This document shows, piece after piece, positions 31,847 to 44,011 of a stretch of 64,000 nt of DNA; within the stretch, counting starts at the first letter, position 1; each line of letters starts with the position of its first letter. The position numbers and the translations under genes are program-made. This stretch comes from Tetracentron sinense (taxonomy: Eukaryota; Streptophyta; Magnoliopsida; Trochodendrales; Trochodendraceae): positions 10,134,041-10,198,040 of the forward strand of contig CM026562.1 of the NCBI GenBank assembly GCA_015143295.1, given 5' to 3'. Below the pieces are notes generated by a model. It was given only the letters and a program-made list of their open reading frames with translations, was not told the origin of the DNA and searched no databases.

Positions 31847-32209
31847 TTAGAGGATTAGTCATGGGGCAGTTGTCCCCTTGATTTTTTTTTAAAAAATATC
31901 TTTTAAATATTTTGTTTAATTATTTAATAGGACATAGTAATTGGACAAGGGGTAACTGTTCCCTAAACTTTTCAAAAAAAATTATATTATATTATTTAAT
32001 TGGGCATAGCTATAGGACAAGGGGACAACTGCTCCGTAAACCAGGAAAAACAATATTTGTTGGATATGTACAAAATGTATAGATGAAATGACCCATAAAC
32101 TTAGTCGTCAAAATTTTTTCAGGGGCTCCACCTCTATACCCCCTTTTCCTTAAACCAAATGTGCCCCTCCTATAGTAATTTACTAGCTCCGCCCCCTGGT
32201 TGGAAGCTA

Positions 32210-33130
32210 TGCCATATAGAGATACGATGCTTGTTCCTCTGGCAGGCCAATTTCTTCTAATCTAAACGTTCTATTATTCACAACCACATGCTCTACATCA
32301 GTAAGTGGGGATATGATTGTAATTTCAACAACCCTACTAATCTAAAATTATTCCTAAACACAACTCTAATCCGTCTATTGCAATTTATATCTTGCTCTCT
32401 TGCCTCTCAAAGTTAAAAATCAAATGCTAAATCTCTCGATTCTTTAGCAACACATTGTCGGTCCTACGCCCAATTAAAGGAGGGTTGATGTCTGGCGGTA
32501 GCAGGTGATTGTCTAGAAAAAATTGCTAAATATCATGACAAAAAATGTTTTGATCTTCTTTTAGGCTAAGGCCCAGTCTTAGCACTGAGGGTAGAGTTTG
32601 GGCCTAGCCAATTTAGACCCTCCTACAACTTGGGCCTGGATGGGGCCTCATCCTTACAAGTGAGGGACAGGCTTGGACAGAACCTATCTTGGCACATTGG
32701 TATGGGTCTCTATTGAATGGGACAAAGCTCGTACCCCTGATGGTTTAGCTTTGCCATTCTTTAAGTTTAGCAATTTGTAAACAAGAAATCACAAACACCA
32801 AAAACTAAAAGCCTAGACTAAACCATTGAATTATCCCATCCATAACTCATGGTGGGGATTGAATTCAAGAAACAATCCAAGACATGAAAACCTTGTCGTT
32901 TTACGATATTGTCTTGAAGCATGAACGCATCTGAGAAACTAGAAGGAGGAATTCCAATAATAGTGAAATTAAATTAAACCCCTCTATTTCCCTTGACACT
33001 TTCATCCTCCACAGTTTCACACCCAACAGGCATCAAGTAGTGCAACTGAAGCCATCATGTATCAACCATATATTTATTAACCTCTAGGTCTAATGAAAAA
33101 TCAAAAAGCTCAATAATATTCAAGAGCAAT
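32210..33130. other. Intergenic, nothing recognised
   Basis: No gene, TIR or LTR boundary was found. A GGGCCTA/TAGGCCC-rich patch at about 32565-32740 may be a diverged nonautonomous element. Confidence 0.35.
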
Positions 33131-33131
33131 G

Positions 33132-33221
33132 CTAATGCTATTGAGACTGTAAGACCATTCATGAGAATACGCGATCCTAATGCTATTGAGACTGTAAGAC
33201 CATTCATGAGAATACGCGATC
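33132..33221 (+). repeat. 45-bp perfect tandem duplication
   Basis: Two identical 45-bp units begin CTAATGCTATTGAGACTG at 33132 and 33177. Their identity indicates a recent event, in the left arm of the inverted-repeat element. Confidence 0.95.
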
Positions 33222-35129
33222 CTAGGGTATCAAAAATCATGGGATGCACTAGAGTCCTTGTGTCGCGCCCCAAAATCTCATTTAGGTTAAAATGGAACTT
33301 TGGCCCGTGACACTATTTATCTTGAGCTTATCTTAATTTCATATAAGACATACTAAAATGAAAACTCAAAAATTATTTATTTAATATGTCATCAATTTCT
33401 AAAATTCATAATTAATAACTAAATCTCAATTATCTGAATTATCCATCATGATTCATTACAATTATTTCAAAATAGAGTTAATAACCCATAGTAAGTAGTA
33501 AGAATAATTATCCAGATTATTCTCCTCTTCCCCGTAATTAGCTTCTTGCTCCTTGATGTATTCCTCATCTTCCCAAGATTTAGCTACAGCCTCGAATCCT
33601 AAACCTGCCAATACAAAACATATTGGCTAAGTACATGTGACTCAGTAGACACAAAATCCTAGTTAACAATATCATAAACATTAACATAAACACACTTATC
33701 ATGACTTAACTTAACATGACATGCATACATAAGTTAGAGTGCAGAAATATGTGAGCATCTTATCTTACTTGTGATCATTCTTATCTTATTTATCTCATGA
33801 ACATCATCAACTTAGATAAATTTATGCAATAACTTAAAATAACTCTACACCATATACGTGAAGAGGCTACGATATATTATTCGTACCAAGTAACCAACCA
33901 TAGCACTCGTCGGTGCGTACATACTTCTTAGGATTTACTTATTTAGGTACGCATCCCCTATGATCTTTGACTGATGGTACTCATAGTTTGTGAAAACTCA
34001 ACATACATTCATACTTACTTACTTGAGGCTTAATTGTTATCATTATTTTATCATACTTGTGTATCTATCATACTCGTGAGTGGAGGAGGAAAACCCTTGG
34101 TTAAATTACACATTAGATTACTAATTGAGTGTCATCGGAAATCGATCATAGTCTCCCATACCACTATTACAAATGACCTAAGCGACCAGACCGTAATTCC
34201 AGGCTCATTTACTCGATAATAGATCACAACATGTATACATCATTCACATACTTCATAGAGTGAACATACCTATTCATGGTTCTTGAAATAAATCATAACA
34301 TCATAAATCATTCATCATACATCAATTTCGTATATACAAACATAGAGATAATTAACCTAAGTCCCTATTTGCACAGAAATTCCATAATCCCTGTAACTCT
34401 CCAAAATACCCCCTAGGAGTTAGGCGATATTTGGGCTCGTTACTTACCATGAAAACCATCCTGCAGAAGCATATAAGGAAAGCTAAATTGTGAATTGAAA
34501 TTTTTTTTAATAACTTGACTATATTCCAAGTGCAATTGTTTACAATAACTGAATATAAACTAAAACATGTACAAGCAATTCTTAACCTGAGTTACCAACT
34601 CAAGTGAAAGAATATCCCCAGACATAAAAACCCAAAATACATTTCTCTCTCACTCAACCCAACCATAAGACCACATGTCCAGACCCCTAACATCTGGATG
34701 ACAATCCCGAACAAGCTCCTACTCTCCCTGATAACCTCGATCTAAGGACCCGGAGCACATATACCGAAAAGTACACCTGCCGACATCAATAGGTACAACT
34801 GAGTATGGGATACTCTGCAAGTACAAGCTACTAGCTAACAATAGTAATAACAATAATATAACATGCGTAGTATAGTTCATCATCACATATACATAATCAA
34901 AATGCGGAAGCTAAGACAAGATAACAATATAAAATCTTGACACATCTTATATTAAATCATGCTTTATTTTATGCTTCAACCAACTGTGTTCTCAATTACC
35001 TCATGAGTTCCTTATACGTCTCATGTATCTTGTGATTACCTTACACATCTTATGAGATTGTTCTTGTCTTGTGAGAATCATGCATGTTTTCTTGTTAACT
35101 TGCTTGTGAGTTCCTTAAAATCTTGTTTG

Positions 35130-35650
35130 CATGGAAATAGATGATAGTGCTCGTACCTGGTCTTAATACACTAAACATCCTTTCATATTTCTTTATTCTT
35201 GCTTGGAGACAGATACTAGTACCCATCCCTGGTCTTAGTATACTAGTATCCTCTCATATCTGTTGGAAACAGATGTTAATGGCCGTACCTGGTCTTAGTA
35301 CATTAACACCCTTTTATACTTATCTTGGAAACATATGCTGGTGCCCGCACCCGGTCTTAGTGCACTAGCATACTTTCATAATTCTTTATTCATTGGAAAC
35401 AGATATTAGTGCCCGTACCTGGTCTTAGTACACTAGCATACTTTCATAATTCTTTATTCATTGGAAATAGATATTAGTGCCCGTACTTGGTCTTAGTACA
35501 CTAGTATCCTTTCATGTTTGTCTTTTTACTTGGAGATACATGCTAGTACCTGTACCTGGCCTTAGTATACCAGTATCCTCTCATACTTACTTGGGAACAG
35601 ATGTTATTGCACGTACCTGGTCTTAGTACACTAACATCCTTCCATATTCT
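35130..35650 (-). repeat. Minisatellite of about 60-75 bp units inside the nested LTR
   Basis: About eight imperfect units each carry GGAAACAGAT, GT(G/A)CC(C/T)GTACCTGGTCTTAG, TACACTAGCAT and CTTTCATA. They lie downstream of the TATA box in sense orientation, so they would fall in the transcribed leader. Confidence 0.85.
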
Positions 35651-36686
35651 TGTGAGCCAGATATGACATATCCCTGGATATGCCCTATCCTTGACCGACC
35701 CAAAGTTCGGCTTGATCATTCTTGCTTGTCATGTTTTCTTGTGAGTTAGGTATGACATATCCTAGGATATGCCCTACCCTTGATCGGCCCGATGTCCGAG
35801 TTTATTATTCGTTTCTTAATTCATATATCTTGTCATTTCTTTGGTTTCTTATATACATGTACTCTAGAAAACCTCGGATAAGGCATGTATGTGTGCTTAT
35901 GTGTAGCAATTTGTGTCAATCATGATGACATGCATGAGTCAAGGGATTACATATAGCATTTCGATTCTATTCATAGTCATGTGAGAATATAAGCAATATG
36001 TAGAGCATTTGATCGAAGACCATTTAGGAAAAAAGTACATAAATCATGCATTCATAATCTTCATTAAATTCATTGAATTCTCATTCATATATTTCATCAA
36101 ACATGTGGTGTTCAACATTCTTATGGTCCTTTATTCATGTTTCCTTGTTCCAACATTTCATCAAACACATAGTGTGTTCCTTATGTGTACATTGCCCTTC
36201 CACCATTTTCTATCACAACCACATGGCATCCAAGTGCCGCAAACATTCACACATACCATCCATCCTTAAATCTTTAGTTTATCTTGTATAATTTAGGAAA
36301 TCATATGTTTAAGATGAGAATAGGGGTACACATGCTCAATCATAATCAATTCAAAGGAAAACCTAGGTTACTTCTAAGTTAACTAGGAGGGTGTAATAAC
36401 CTTGAAGATCAATGCTTGATCTTGAAGAAAATCCTTGATTTGGGGTCCCAAGCTTGAGGAAGAACACTAACTTGAAAGATGGAGGAACCCTTGCTTGGTT
36501 TGGGGAAGATCAACCTTGATCTTGATCTCCTCTTGATCTTAGATGCTCCCTCTTCTTTGGATTCTCCCAATCTCCCCTCTCCTATCTCTCTCCCTTAGGT
36601 TTTGGAAGAATCCCTAAACCCCCAATGTCACCCCTATTTATAGGCAAAGGGTTAAAACCCTCAAATCCGGAATCAACACCCGTGTA

Positions 36687-36945
36687 CGATCGATCGCACA
36701 CCAACTGCGATCGATCACAGATCTTAGTGCGATCGATCGCACCTGAGGGCGATCTGGCGCACTTGAACCCGAAAGTTTTTGGCCAATTTCCACTGTCTGC
36801 GATCGATTGCACACCACCTGCGATCAATCGCACTTCCCTGTGTGATCTATCGCACCTTGAGCTATCTATTGCACATGGACCTGAAGGTTTTTCCCAGTTT
36901 TCCTCTATATGCGATCGATCGCACCTTATCTGCGATTGATCACAC
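36687..36945. repeat. Array of ten palindromes, CGATCGATCG core, 21-bp phase
   Basis: Ten versions of TGCGATCGATCGCA start at 36687, 36708, 36730, 36750, 36800, 36821, 36843, 36862, 36912 and 36933. Spacings are 21, 22, 20, 50, 21, 22, 19, 50 and 21 bp. Four-palindrome blocks recur as a 112-113-bp higher-order unit that includes a GACCTGAAGGTTTTT-type spacer. The array lies about 40 bp upstream of the TATA box of the reverse-strand LTR. Confidence 0.95.
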
Positions 36946-37673
36946 CTCCCATTTTCTGGATTTTTCACCTGCAAACCCCTTTGGGGTGCTTCTAACCTTG
37001 ATCCTATACTTTTTAGGGCATTTACCCTCTATGTACATATAGCACCAAGGTTATTACTAACCATTTTCTCAAAATTCATAAATTTCCATTACATGCAAGG
37101 CCTTTCGACCAAAGGTAATATTCACAAACCATGTAAAAAGTTCCGGGGTTCTACAATCCCACATCAAAACACTGAATCATTCAGTCACTGCCCAAGCATG
37201 CATCCCTTTCTCCATATTCAATTTTACTTGTATTTAAAAATCATAATCATAATCTTATTTTACATTATTGATCACGTTATTCTTAGCTAAAGATAGTGCA
37301 TCTACTTTCAATCTATGCTTATTCATGCTTACAATTCAACTTCTTATCCTTAATTAACTTGAATTCACTTGTTCTTATTTTACATCAATGATCATTATAC
37401 AGTTAAAATAGGAGAATATATCTACCTTTCTTGATCACTTCCCTACAATCACAAGCTTGCAAAAGGATTCTTATTCTTGATCTTCAAACCTTTCTTTTCC
37501 TCAAAGCAAAAGTTTAAGCATAACTCTAGGTTTCTCTCTCTTTGGATCTCTAAAGCTTTTAGAATGGTTAGGAAACCCTAATCCCACAAGTTAATGACTA
37601 TACATAAGGTTTAGAGTTCTAAACCCTTTAAAATTCTCAAAAAACAGGGTTTTAGAATGTTTTCCCAAAAATC

Positions 37674-37786
37674 GATTGACCGGTTTGGAAAACCCGTTCG
37701 ACTAGTTTTCCTTACGTAGCTACTGTTTTATATTTTTGAGAAATTTTGCAACAATGATCGACCGATTTGGAAACCTGGTCGACCGG
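37674..37786. repeat. Array of four palindromes, GGTCGACC type
   Basis: GATTGACC, GTTCGACT, GATCGACC and GGTCGACC start at 37674, 37696, 37756 and 37777 (spacings 22, 60 and 21 bp), each followed by GGTTTGG- or AGTTTTC-like words. The array is in the U3 part of the outer LTR. Confidence 0.85.
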
Positions 37787-39840
37787 TTTGGCCATTTCTC
37801 CTACAGTTCACAGCACACAACATCACTTTTCTCTTCAATACACAGCAACAACACACTTATTTTACTTTAAAACATCTAAGTAAACTTTAAGTTTTTAATT
37901 AAAATAAGAAAATACCCCTCATTTGGATCCAATAAAAATACTTAAAAAATTAAATTCCTTGTAAATCAAAATCTCATTTTCTAGTTTTAGGCTAAAAACA
38001 AAAATCATGTCCGTTGTAAAATTTCAGATAGTCGAATAAACCACTCTAAACATAATAATAAAATCACATATGTTTATTTAACACCTAAACATCCATTTTC
38101 GAAAAAAGAAATCATCTCAAAATTTAACAATTTATGTTTTTGCTAAAACCACACCCTTCCTATAAATTTTACAATTCCTATATAAAATATAGGTCTCTAC
38201 ACCTTGTTACTTGTTCATCCCATAAAAGCATTTTCAAGTTATTTTACTTAAGTCAAATTACTTAATTAAACTATAAAATTCTATCAATTAAAGTAATATT
38301 ATTTGAATCAAGTTATTTTACTTAATGAAGGAAAATTCTTTTTTCGGATGAACAAGTAACAGAGACTCTAGGGCATCCCACATTTTTGATGTCCTAAGAT
38401 CACATCTTCTCAAGAATGGTTTTAGGTTTTCCTATGACCATACGGTCTCAGTACCTTTTGTCAACATTCAAACATTTTTTCAATAGAAAAAAATGAGTAA
38501 CTAAGGTGTATATAGTGAGGCGATGTCATGCCAACATAGTCGTTATTTAAAAAATAAAGCGACTTGTCCTATAGACTAGTTCTTGGTTCTACCAATTCAA
38601 ACGCCCCGGTTAGAACAATTATCGCACTATGGACTAGTTTTTAAAGTTTTCAATTTTAGGAATCTTTAAAAATAGGTAGAGAGGCTGCTTCTTGATTCTA
38701 TCGGTTCAACCAATAGGTACAGGTGTGATTTTAACGATTTTGATCCAAAGTTGCATCAATCACCCCAAAATCAAACTTATAAGTCAAATTACCTAATTTT
38801 TAAGAGACAATGATATGAAATAAATTTAAGATAAGAAACTAGGGTATTAGGTAAGGAGGACTATAAGTGAGACTATCTTCTTTATTAAATAACGGGTGAA
38901 GAAGTATAGAACAAAGATAAAAAATCCTAATATGGTCATTATGGACTTAGAGAAAGCATATGATAGAGTTTATAATGAATTAATTTTAGTGAACATTTGA
39001 ACAAAAGTGCTGAAAAATTATTCTGATATCATTAAGGTATATAAAGCTATAGTGAACATAATTGCAAATGAGAAACATTTCTTGTGATGATAGGTTTATG
39101 TCATAGATCAAGTAAGAGACCGTGTCTTTTAATTGAGTATAGATGAATTCAAAGCTCATATTCAAAAGAACATTCTTTGGTATATAATATTGATAATAAT
39201 CTGGTATTATTTGATGAGATTAGTGAGATGGAAAATATGAAACTAGAATTGTTAAGAGCCTTAAAAACTAAAGATTTTAAAATAAATCAAGCGAGACATA
39301 ATATATAGAATGCAACTTTAATAAGAACACAAATGTGAGTGAGATGATAGTTAAGATTGATGGTCATGAGATACTTCAAAGCGACAAATACTTGTATCTC
39401 TACTCAGTTATTCATAAGAATACAAAGATTGAAAATGTGTTGCTCGTGAAATTAGAGTTAGGTGGCTAAAGTCGAGATGTGCTTGCAAACCATAATATGA
39501 TTAGTACATTTCAATCAAGATTTAAAATAAGTTTGTATCACACTAATATTAGCATATATGCTTTATGAAGCAAAATATTGGAAGATTGGGAAACAACATA
39601 TTCGTAGGATGAGTATAGCCTATATGAGGGTGCTTTATTGGATAAAGGGAAAACTTGAAAGTAGAAGATTAAAAAAATGTTCATTCAAGAATTTGGGAGT
39701 AACTCAAACATATAATAAAATGATGGAGAATTGATTGAGATGTTTTAGAACATTCAATGAAAACCAATGGTTGTATCATTGCATAGGAGTGAGTTAGTGT
39801 AAGTTGAAGCACTAAAAAAGTAAGAGAAAGGTAAAAAAGG

Positions 39841-42007
39841 TGTAGAGACCCAAATCTTGAATGCCTTATAATTCATGCACCATGAATGAAAATCCTTGAA
39901 ATTTTGTGTTTAAATCAATGCAATCGTGTTTTATAATATGTATTTATGTTATGGGACCAATGGTTAAGAGTTAGAGTGAAGAAAAATGAGAAAAATAACC
40001 AAAATAGGGCAAACTGGTCGACCGCCCCTCAAACTGATTGACCGCCCCTCAAATTGTTTGATCACTGTCTCAAAAAGTGTACAAAAACTAAAAACAGGAG
40101 GCATCCGACCAAACCGGTTGACCATCTATGAAAATTGGTCGATTGCCCTGTACAACCGGTCGATCGACTGGATGTGATTTCACAAAGATTCCTCTCTAAA
40201 TTTGAATTCTGAGAATTCTAATTTAAGGAGGACTCTTAAACCTTATAAATAGGCCTTAACTTGTGAGTTTAGGGTTTCTAAACATTATTAGAGTTCTTAG
40301 AGAGGGAGAGAGAGAGAAACCATGGGTTATACTCAAGCTTTCAATCCAACGAAAATGAAAGCATAGAGATCGAGATTTTCGTCTATTCGCAAGCTTGTGA
40401 CATAGAGAGAAGATCAAGTGAGGTCAATATATCTTCCCATGTTGACTTTATCACGATCATTAATGATAATAAGGAGAAGTAAGACTGTTTTGAAGTAAGA
40501 ATAAAGTATAAAGTATGTTGTATTGTAAGAATCAATCCTATGCAAGTTTATTATGATTATAGATGTAAGATGATAGGATTTGATAATGTTTGAGTGATTA
40601 ACAAGGGGAAACAGATTGATTTGCTAGATTATGGATGTATGAATGTGGAGGAAGGGATGTATGTCATTGATTATTGAATGGTGATATGTTTGAAGTATAA
40701 TTTCCTAATTTTGTGCAATAAAGGTATTAAAGTTACTATCGTCATGTTTCTAATACTTGAGAAATCGATGTATGATGAATGACCTATTGTCTGAATGATT
40801 GAAAGACAATTGACTATCTATGTTTTAAATTGCAACCATGATAAGAATGATAGAACATGATTTTGAAGTATGATGTACCTATACATGTTGTGATATATGT
40901 TCGGTTAAGGGATGCCTTGAATTAAGGTCTTCATTGTAGATTATGGTGTCAATTGCCTAGGATTTTTATCAAAATGGAATGGGCTATTATGATGGATTTT
41001 TATTGGCTCTTGACTAATAATCTAGGGTACCATTTAACCAAGGATTATATCAGTTGTTCACTCACTTCACCCACCATAATGATGTATGCACAAAAATGTT
41101 AATTCATTATCACAAGTACGAACACAAGTACGACAGGAAGTATCACATAAGTATGATTGCATGATTGAGTTTTGTATGACCCAAGTACCAACAATCTAAG
41201 ATCAAGAGACATGTTTGCCCAAGTAAGTGAATCAAGTAAGCTCGTGCACACTGAAGTATATGCTAAGTAAGCGGTAACTTAGTAAGAAATGTATAGTTAA
41301 TTTTTATTCATATATGGTGAGGATTATATTAGGATATTGCACAATGCATGTAAGTCGAAGTATGAAAGTATTGTTACTCACAGGGAAAAGTAAGCACAAG
41401 TGAACACAAAATAAGAATTAAAAATAATGTATGCTTCTACACTCTGATTATGTATGTATGCTTGGATTAATGTATGCATGATGACTATCCTGTTAAATCA
41501 TGATATATGATTTATATTAATGTTTATGACATTGTTAACTATGAATCCATATACATTGAGTGTTTCAATACTCAACCGAATTATTATTTTCGGCATGTTC
41601 AGGCTTTGATATATACACACCAAAACCTTGGACTGAAGAATAATACATAGAGGAAGAACTTGTAGATGATCATCTTGAAGAATAGAGGGATCTGGACAGA
41701 TGACCCTATTATTGATCTTCGTTCATTAGACCTTTTAAATTAATTATGTTGGAGAGTTTGTAATTGGATTTAATTTGGAATTATGTTTAAGTTTAAGATT
41801 ATTTAATTGGGAATCATGATGGATGATTTAGGATCTTATAATATTTTCAATTTTAATGATGAATTATGGATTTGATCGATGAGATAATTGGAGAAATTTT
41901 CAAGTTTACATTTTATTATGCCTTTATGCTTTTTAAAAAGATGGTTTGATAAGTAAGTCACGTGTCAAGGTCTCACACTCTCCTAGGTGAAATTTTGGTG
42001 CACGGCA
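39841..42007 (+). mobile_element. Solo LTR, 2,167 bp, AAAGG duplication
   Basis: It starts TGTAGAGACCC and ends GAAATTTTGGTGCACGGCA, with AAAGG exactly at 39836-39840 and 42008-42012. A TATA box (CCTTATAAATAGGCC, 40241-40255) lies 400 bp in, preceded by a palindrome array. No coding region remains. It inserted in the 3' part of the RTE LINE. Confidence 0.92.
40016..40167. repeat. Array of six palindromes, GGTCGACC type, 20-21-bp phase
   Basis: Motifs start at 40016 (GGTCGACC), 40036, 40056, 40116, 40137 and 40158 (GGTCGATCGA). Spacings are 20, 20, 60, 21 and 21 bp, giving two blocks 100 bp apart. The array ends about 75 bp upstream of the LTR's TATA box. Confidence 0.9.
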
Positions 42008-42061
42008 AAAGGACATTGATGGTGATAGTAAAACAATGCTTTTGGCACCCGCATTAAGTGC

Positions 42062-44006
42062 AGGTGTCAAACATTCACACATTAAAATGACACATGACAT
42101 AATATTTTTATTTTCTCTTTTGCAATTGATTGAACCAGTTAAATCATAATATATAAAAGTATGGTTTAAAGGTTGCAAAATTTTAAGAGAAAAAGTAATT
42201 TCACATGTCATGTAATAATCAAATTAAATGTGGATACCATTAGCATATCCTTAAATGCTTTAATCAAATATATGACTTTTAATATACTAGACTAACATTT
42301 TTTTGTGTTATTGATCCTAAATAGTTTGGATGAAAAAGAAAATTATTGTGTTCCAAGGAGTATCAAGTTCGTATATTTATCTTAGTGCCAAATACTCGAG
42401 TGTTCATTTCTATGATATTTCTTCTTTAAACAAAATAATAGCTAGACTACCTAAAAAGATACCTCGAAATGAAGCGATGGACCTTACCTTCACTTGCAAA
42501 GATAGAGAAATTATGATTGGATTAATCGAATCAGTATAAATCAACCCCCAATTAGGCAGGGGAGCAACCATCTTTTCTCATTGTAAACAAATACAACAAT
42601 ATCATCTCAAAATAAATTATAGTTTTTCATTTTGAATACTTTTTATCAAGAAGTTGCACAAGTAACACTATCATGCTCTTTAGAACATTGTGCATTAGGA
42701 GTACATTCCATATGTGAGGGTCTCTTTTCTTAGGCCCAATATGAGTGTCATATCTAGGGGTGTCAATGTTACAACTTAATTTAATCTAAATTAATGGACA
42801 TAAAATCAAGAGTAAAAATAATATACTTGCAAGTGCACAAGTGACACAATTGATGTATCTGGTGAGCATAGGGTTGAATCCACAGTGATTGACTATTGTG
42901 CAATAAGAATTAAGGAAACGAAATCAAGAGAGGAGATTTAAAATCGGTTTTCCACTCAATGAGAATTGAGCAAAAATCACTAAAAATGTAAAGCAAGAAA
43001 AAACAGGTCTAAGGCTTCAGGAGAATCCACCTATCCCTCCTTATGCTTAGATTTGTATGAAAACACTTATAGAATTACATAATGATTTAATCTAGATAGA
43101 AGATAGTATGATAAAACCACGAATTATGAATCCAACTGAATAATTAAAGGGATTCAGATAAAACACTTTGTCTCCAACTCACAGGGGATCCAAGCATTCC
43201 ATATATCAATAGACCATATGAAATCAAAGAACATATAGAGGGGAAAAATTAACCAAAATAAGAATAATCATTCAATTAAAATTAATAGCTAAACCATCCA
43301 CATCGTTCACATAAGTCAGAATAGACTTCAAATCTCTAACCTTAGAATGATGTTTAGTCAATCATAATTGAAGTTGTCATCATTTTTAATGATTTACTAA
43401 ACATTAAAATGACTCAAATAAAAAGAAAAACTAAAATAAGTAAACAAACTAAATGACAAGAAAGTAAGAGAGAGAAGAGAGAAGGGAGGAGAGAACCAAA
43501 GCCAAGAGAGGAGTGCTAGGGATGTGCCCCAATGTTTATATAGGACTGGACATCCAGCCCTTTCCAATTTGGTAGGGAGTATCTTTTTTAAGTGATAATA
43601 TTCCCTTTTCCTTTTCCTTTTCCATCATAAAGTCCTTTCTTTGATCATCTCTTTGATCACTTTTAGAAATAACCAAAAAAAAATGGGGATACATGTCTTA
43701 GACATGTGACCTTGTTTATTTATTCATAATATATTCTTTCATCTCTTTTTTTTATTCCAAAACAATACTTTTTCCATATCATGCTAAAACCGTCCACTTC
43801 CTTTGGATTGGGCCTTGGTTTTGACTTCCTTAGGTTCAACCAATGCTTGTAGGGCTTGAACTTGGGCTTTGCTCCTTGGAATTTTGGGTTGAGCTTTAAC
43901 CTTCTTGAATCCCGAGAGTGGTCTAAGACAGGATTTCCTGCGAAGACAAAATATACGAAATAAGGTCTCTTTAAGAAAAAGGTATTGCATGTGATATTTT
44001 CGGGCA
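42062..44006. other. Intergenic, probable old LTR-element remains
   Basis: No ORF with family resemblance was found. ATACTTGCAAGTGCACAAGTG (42821-42841) is wording often seen in plant LTR elements. A leader-like purine-rich stretch (43460-43530) and a TATATAGGAC word (about 43537) follow. Boundaries could not be set. Confidence 0.35.
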
Positions 44007-44011
44007 TGAAT

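Larger units (their letters stand above)
30840..32199. mobile_element. hAT element with nested foldbacks, TTGGAAGC duplication
   Basis: TTGGAAGC flanks it exactly at 30832-30839 and 32200-32207. Termini are AAGGGCGGAGCCAGGG and, reverse-complemented, CAGGGGGCGGAGCTAG. Inside, a second AGGGGCGGAGCCAGG...GGCTCCGCCCCT pair (about 30929-31113) and two foldbacks are nested. A G20 run is at 30974-30993. There is no transposase ORF. The target itself is a short tandem repeat of the GTTATG..TTGGAAGC wording. Confidence 0.85.
34392..37155 (-). mobile_element. Nested solo LTR, 2,764 bp, ATCCC duplication
   Basis: On the + strand it starts TGTAACTCTCCAAAATACCC and ends CCGGGGTTCTACA, with ATCCC exactly at 34387-34391 and 37156-37160. 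In sense (reverse) orientation it starts TGTAGAACCCCGG, has a TATA box (CCTATAAATAGGGG, about 36633-36646) some 510 bp in, and carries a palindrome array just upstream of it. It inserted into the older LTR of the same family. A run at 35130-35650 repeats CAGAT..TAGTGCCCGTACCTGG and CTTAGTACACTAGCAT about eight times. Confidence 0.92.
33261..38201 (-). mobile_element. Reverse-strand solo LTR (about 2.17 kb net), CCTTG duplication
   Basis: On the + strand it starts TGTCGCGCCCCAAAATC and ends TAGGTCTCTACA, flanked by CCTTG at 33256-33260 and 38202-38206. Removing the nested LTR and its duplication leaves 2,172 bp, almost the length of the sister LTR at 39841-42007 (2,167 bp). The sister LTR supplies the sense orientation, and this copy reads TGTAGAGACC... 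on the reverse strand. No gag-pol region remains, so it is a solo LTR or a similar noncoding derivative. Confidence 0.9.
33135..38455. mobile_element. Inverted-repeat (foldback) element split by nested LTRs
   Basis: The left arm (33165-33260 continuing at 38207-38221) reads GATCCTAGGGTATCAAAAAT, GGGATGCACTAGAGTC and TTACTTGTTCATCC. The right arm (38348-38455) is its inverse: GGATGAACAAGTAACAGAGA, CTAGGGCATCCCAC and TTTTTGATGTCCTAAGATC. Arms of about 100-130 bp enclose a 126-bp AT-rich loop. An LTR landed in the left arm. The type of element is unknown. Confidence 0.75.
38850..42060 (+). pseudogene. RTE-type LINE remains, split by a solo LTR
   Basis: Broken frames read MVIMDLEKAYDRVYNELI near 38935-38985, the RTE reverse-transcriptase motif MVFIDLEKAYDRVP, preceded by a RRTISETIFFIK-like stretch. 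KQHIRRMSIAYMRVLYWIKG-like wording occurs near 39590-39650. The LTR at 39841-42007 interrupts it. The sequence resumes at 42013 with TLMVIVKQC, matching the expected KTWMEVIKKDM tail. It is heavily mutated and dead. Confidence 0.75.

Noticed and set aside
36687..36945. Regularly spaced palindromes resembling a CRISPR array
   Set aside because: Spacers are short and themselves repeated, the host is a plant, and the array sits in an LTR.
36582..36974. ORFs on both strands rich in CDRS/AIDRT repeats
   Set aside because: They are translations of the CGATCGATCG palindrome array in an LTR.
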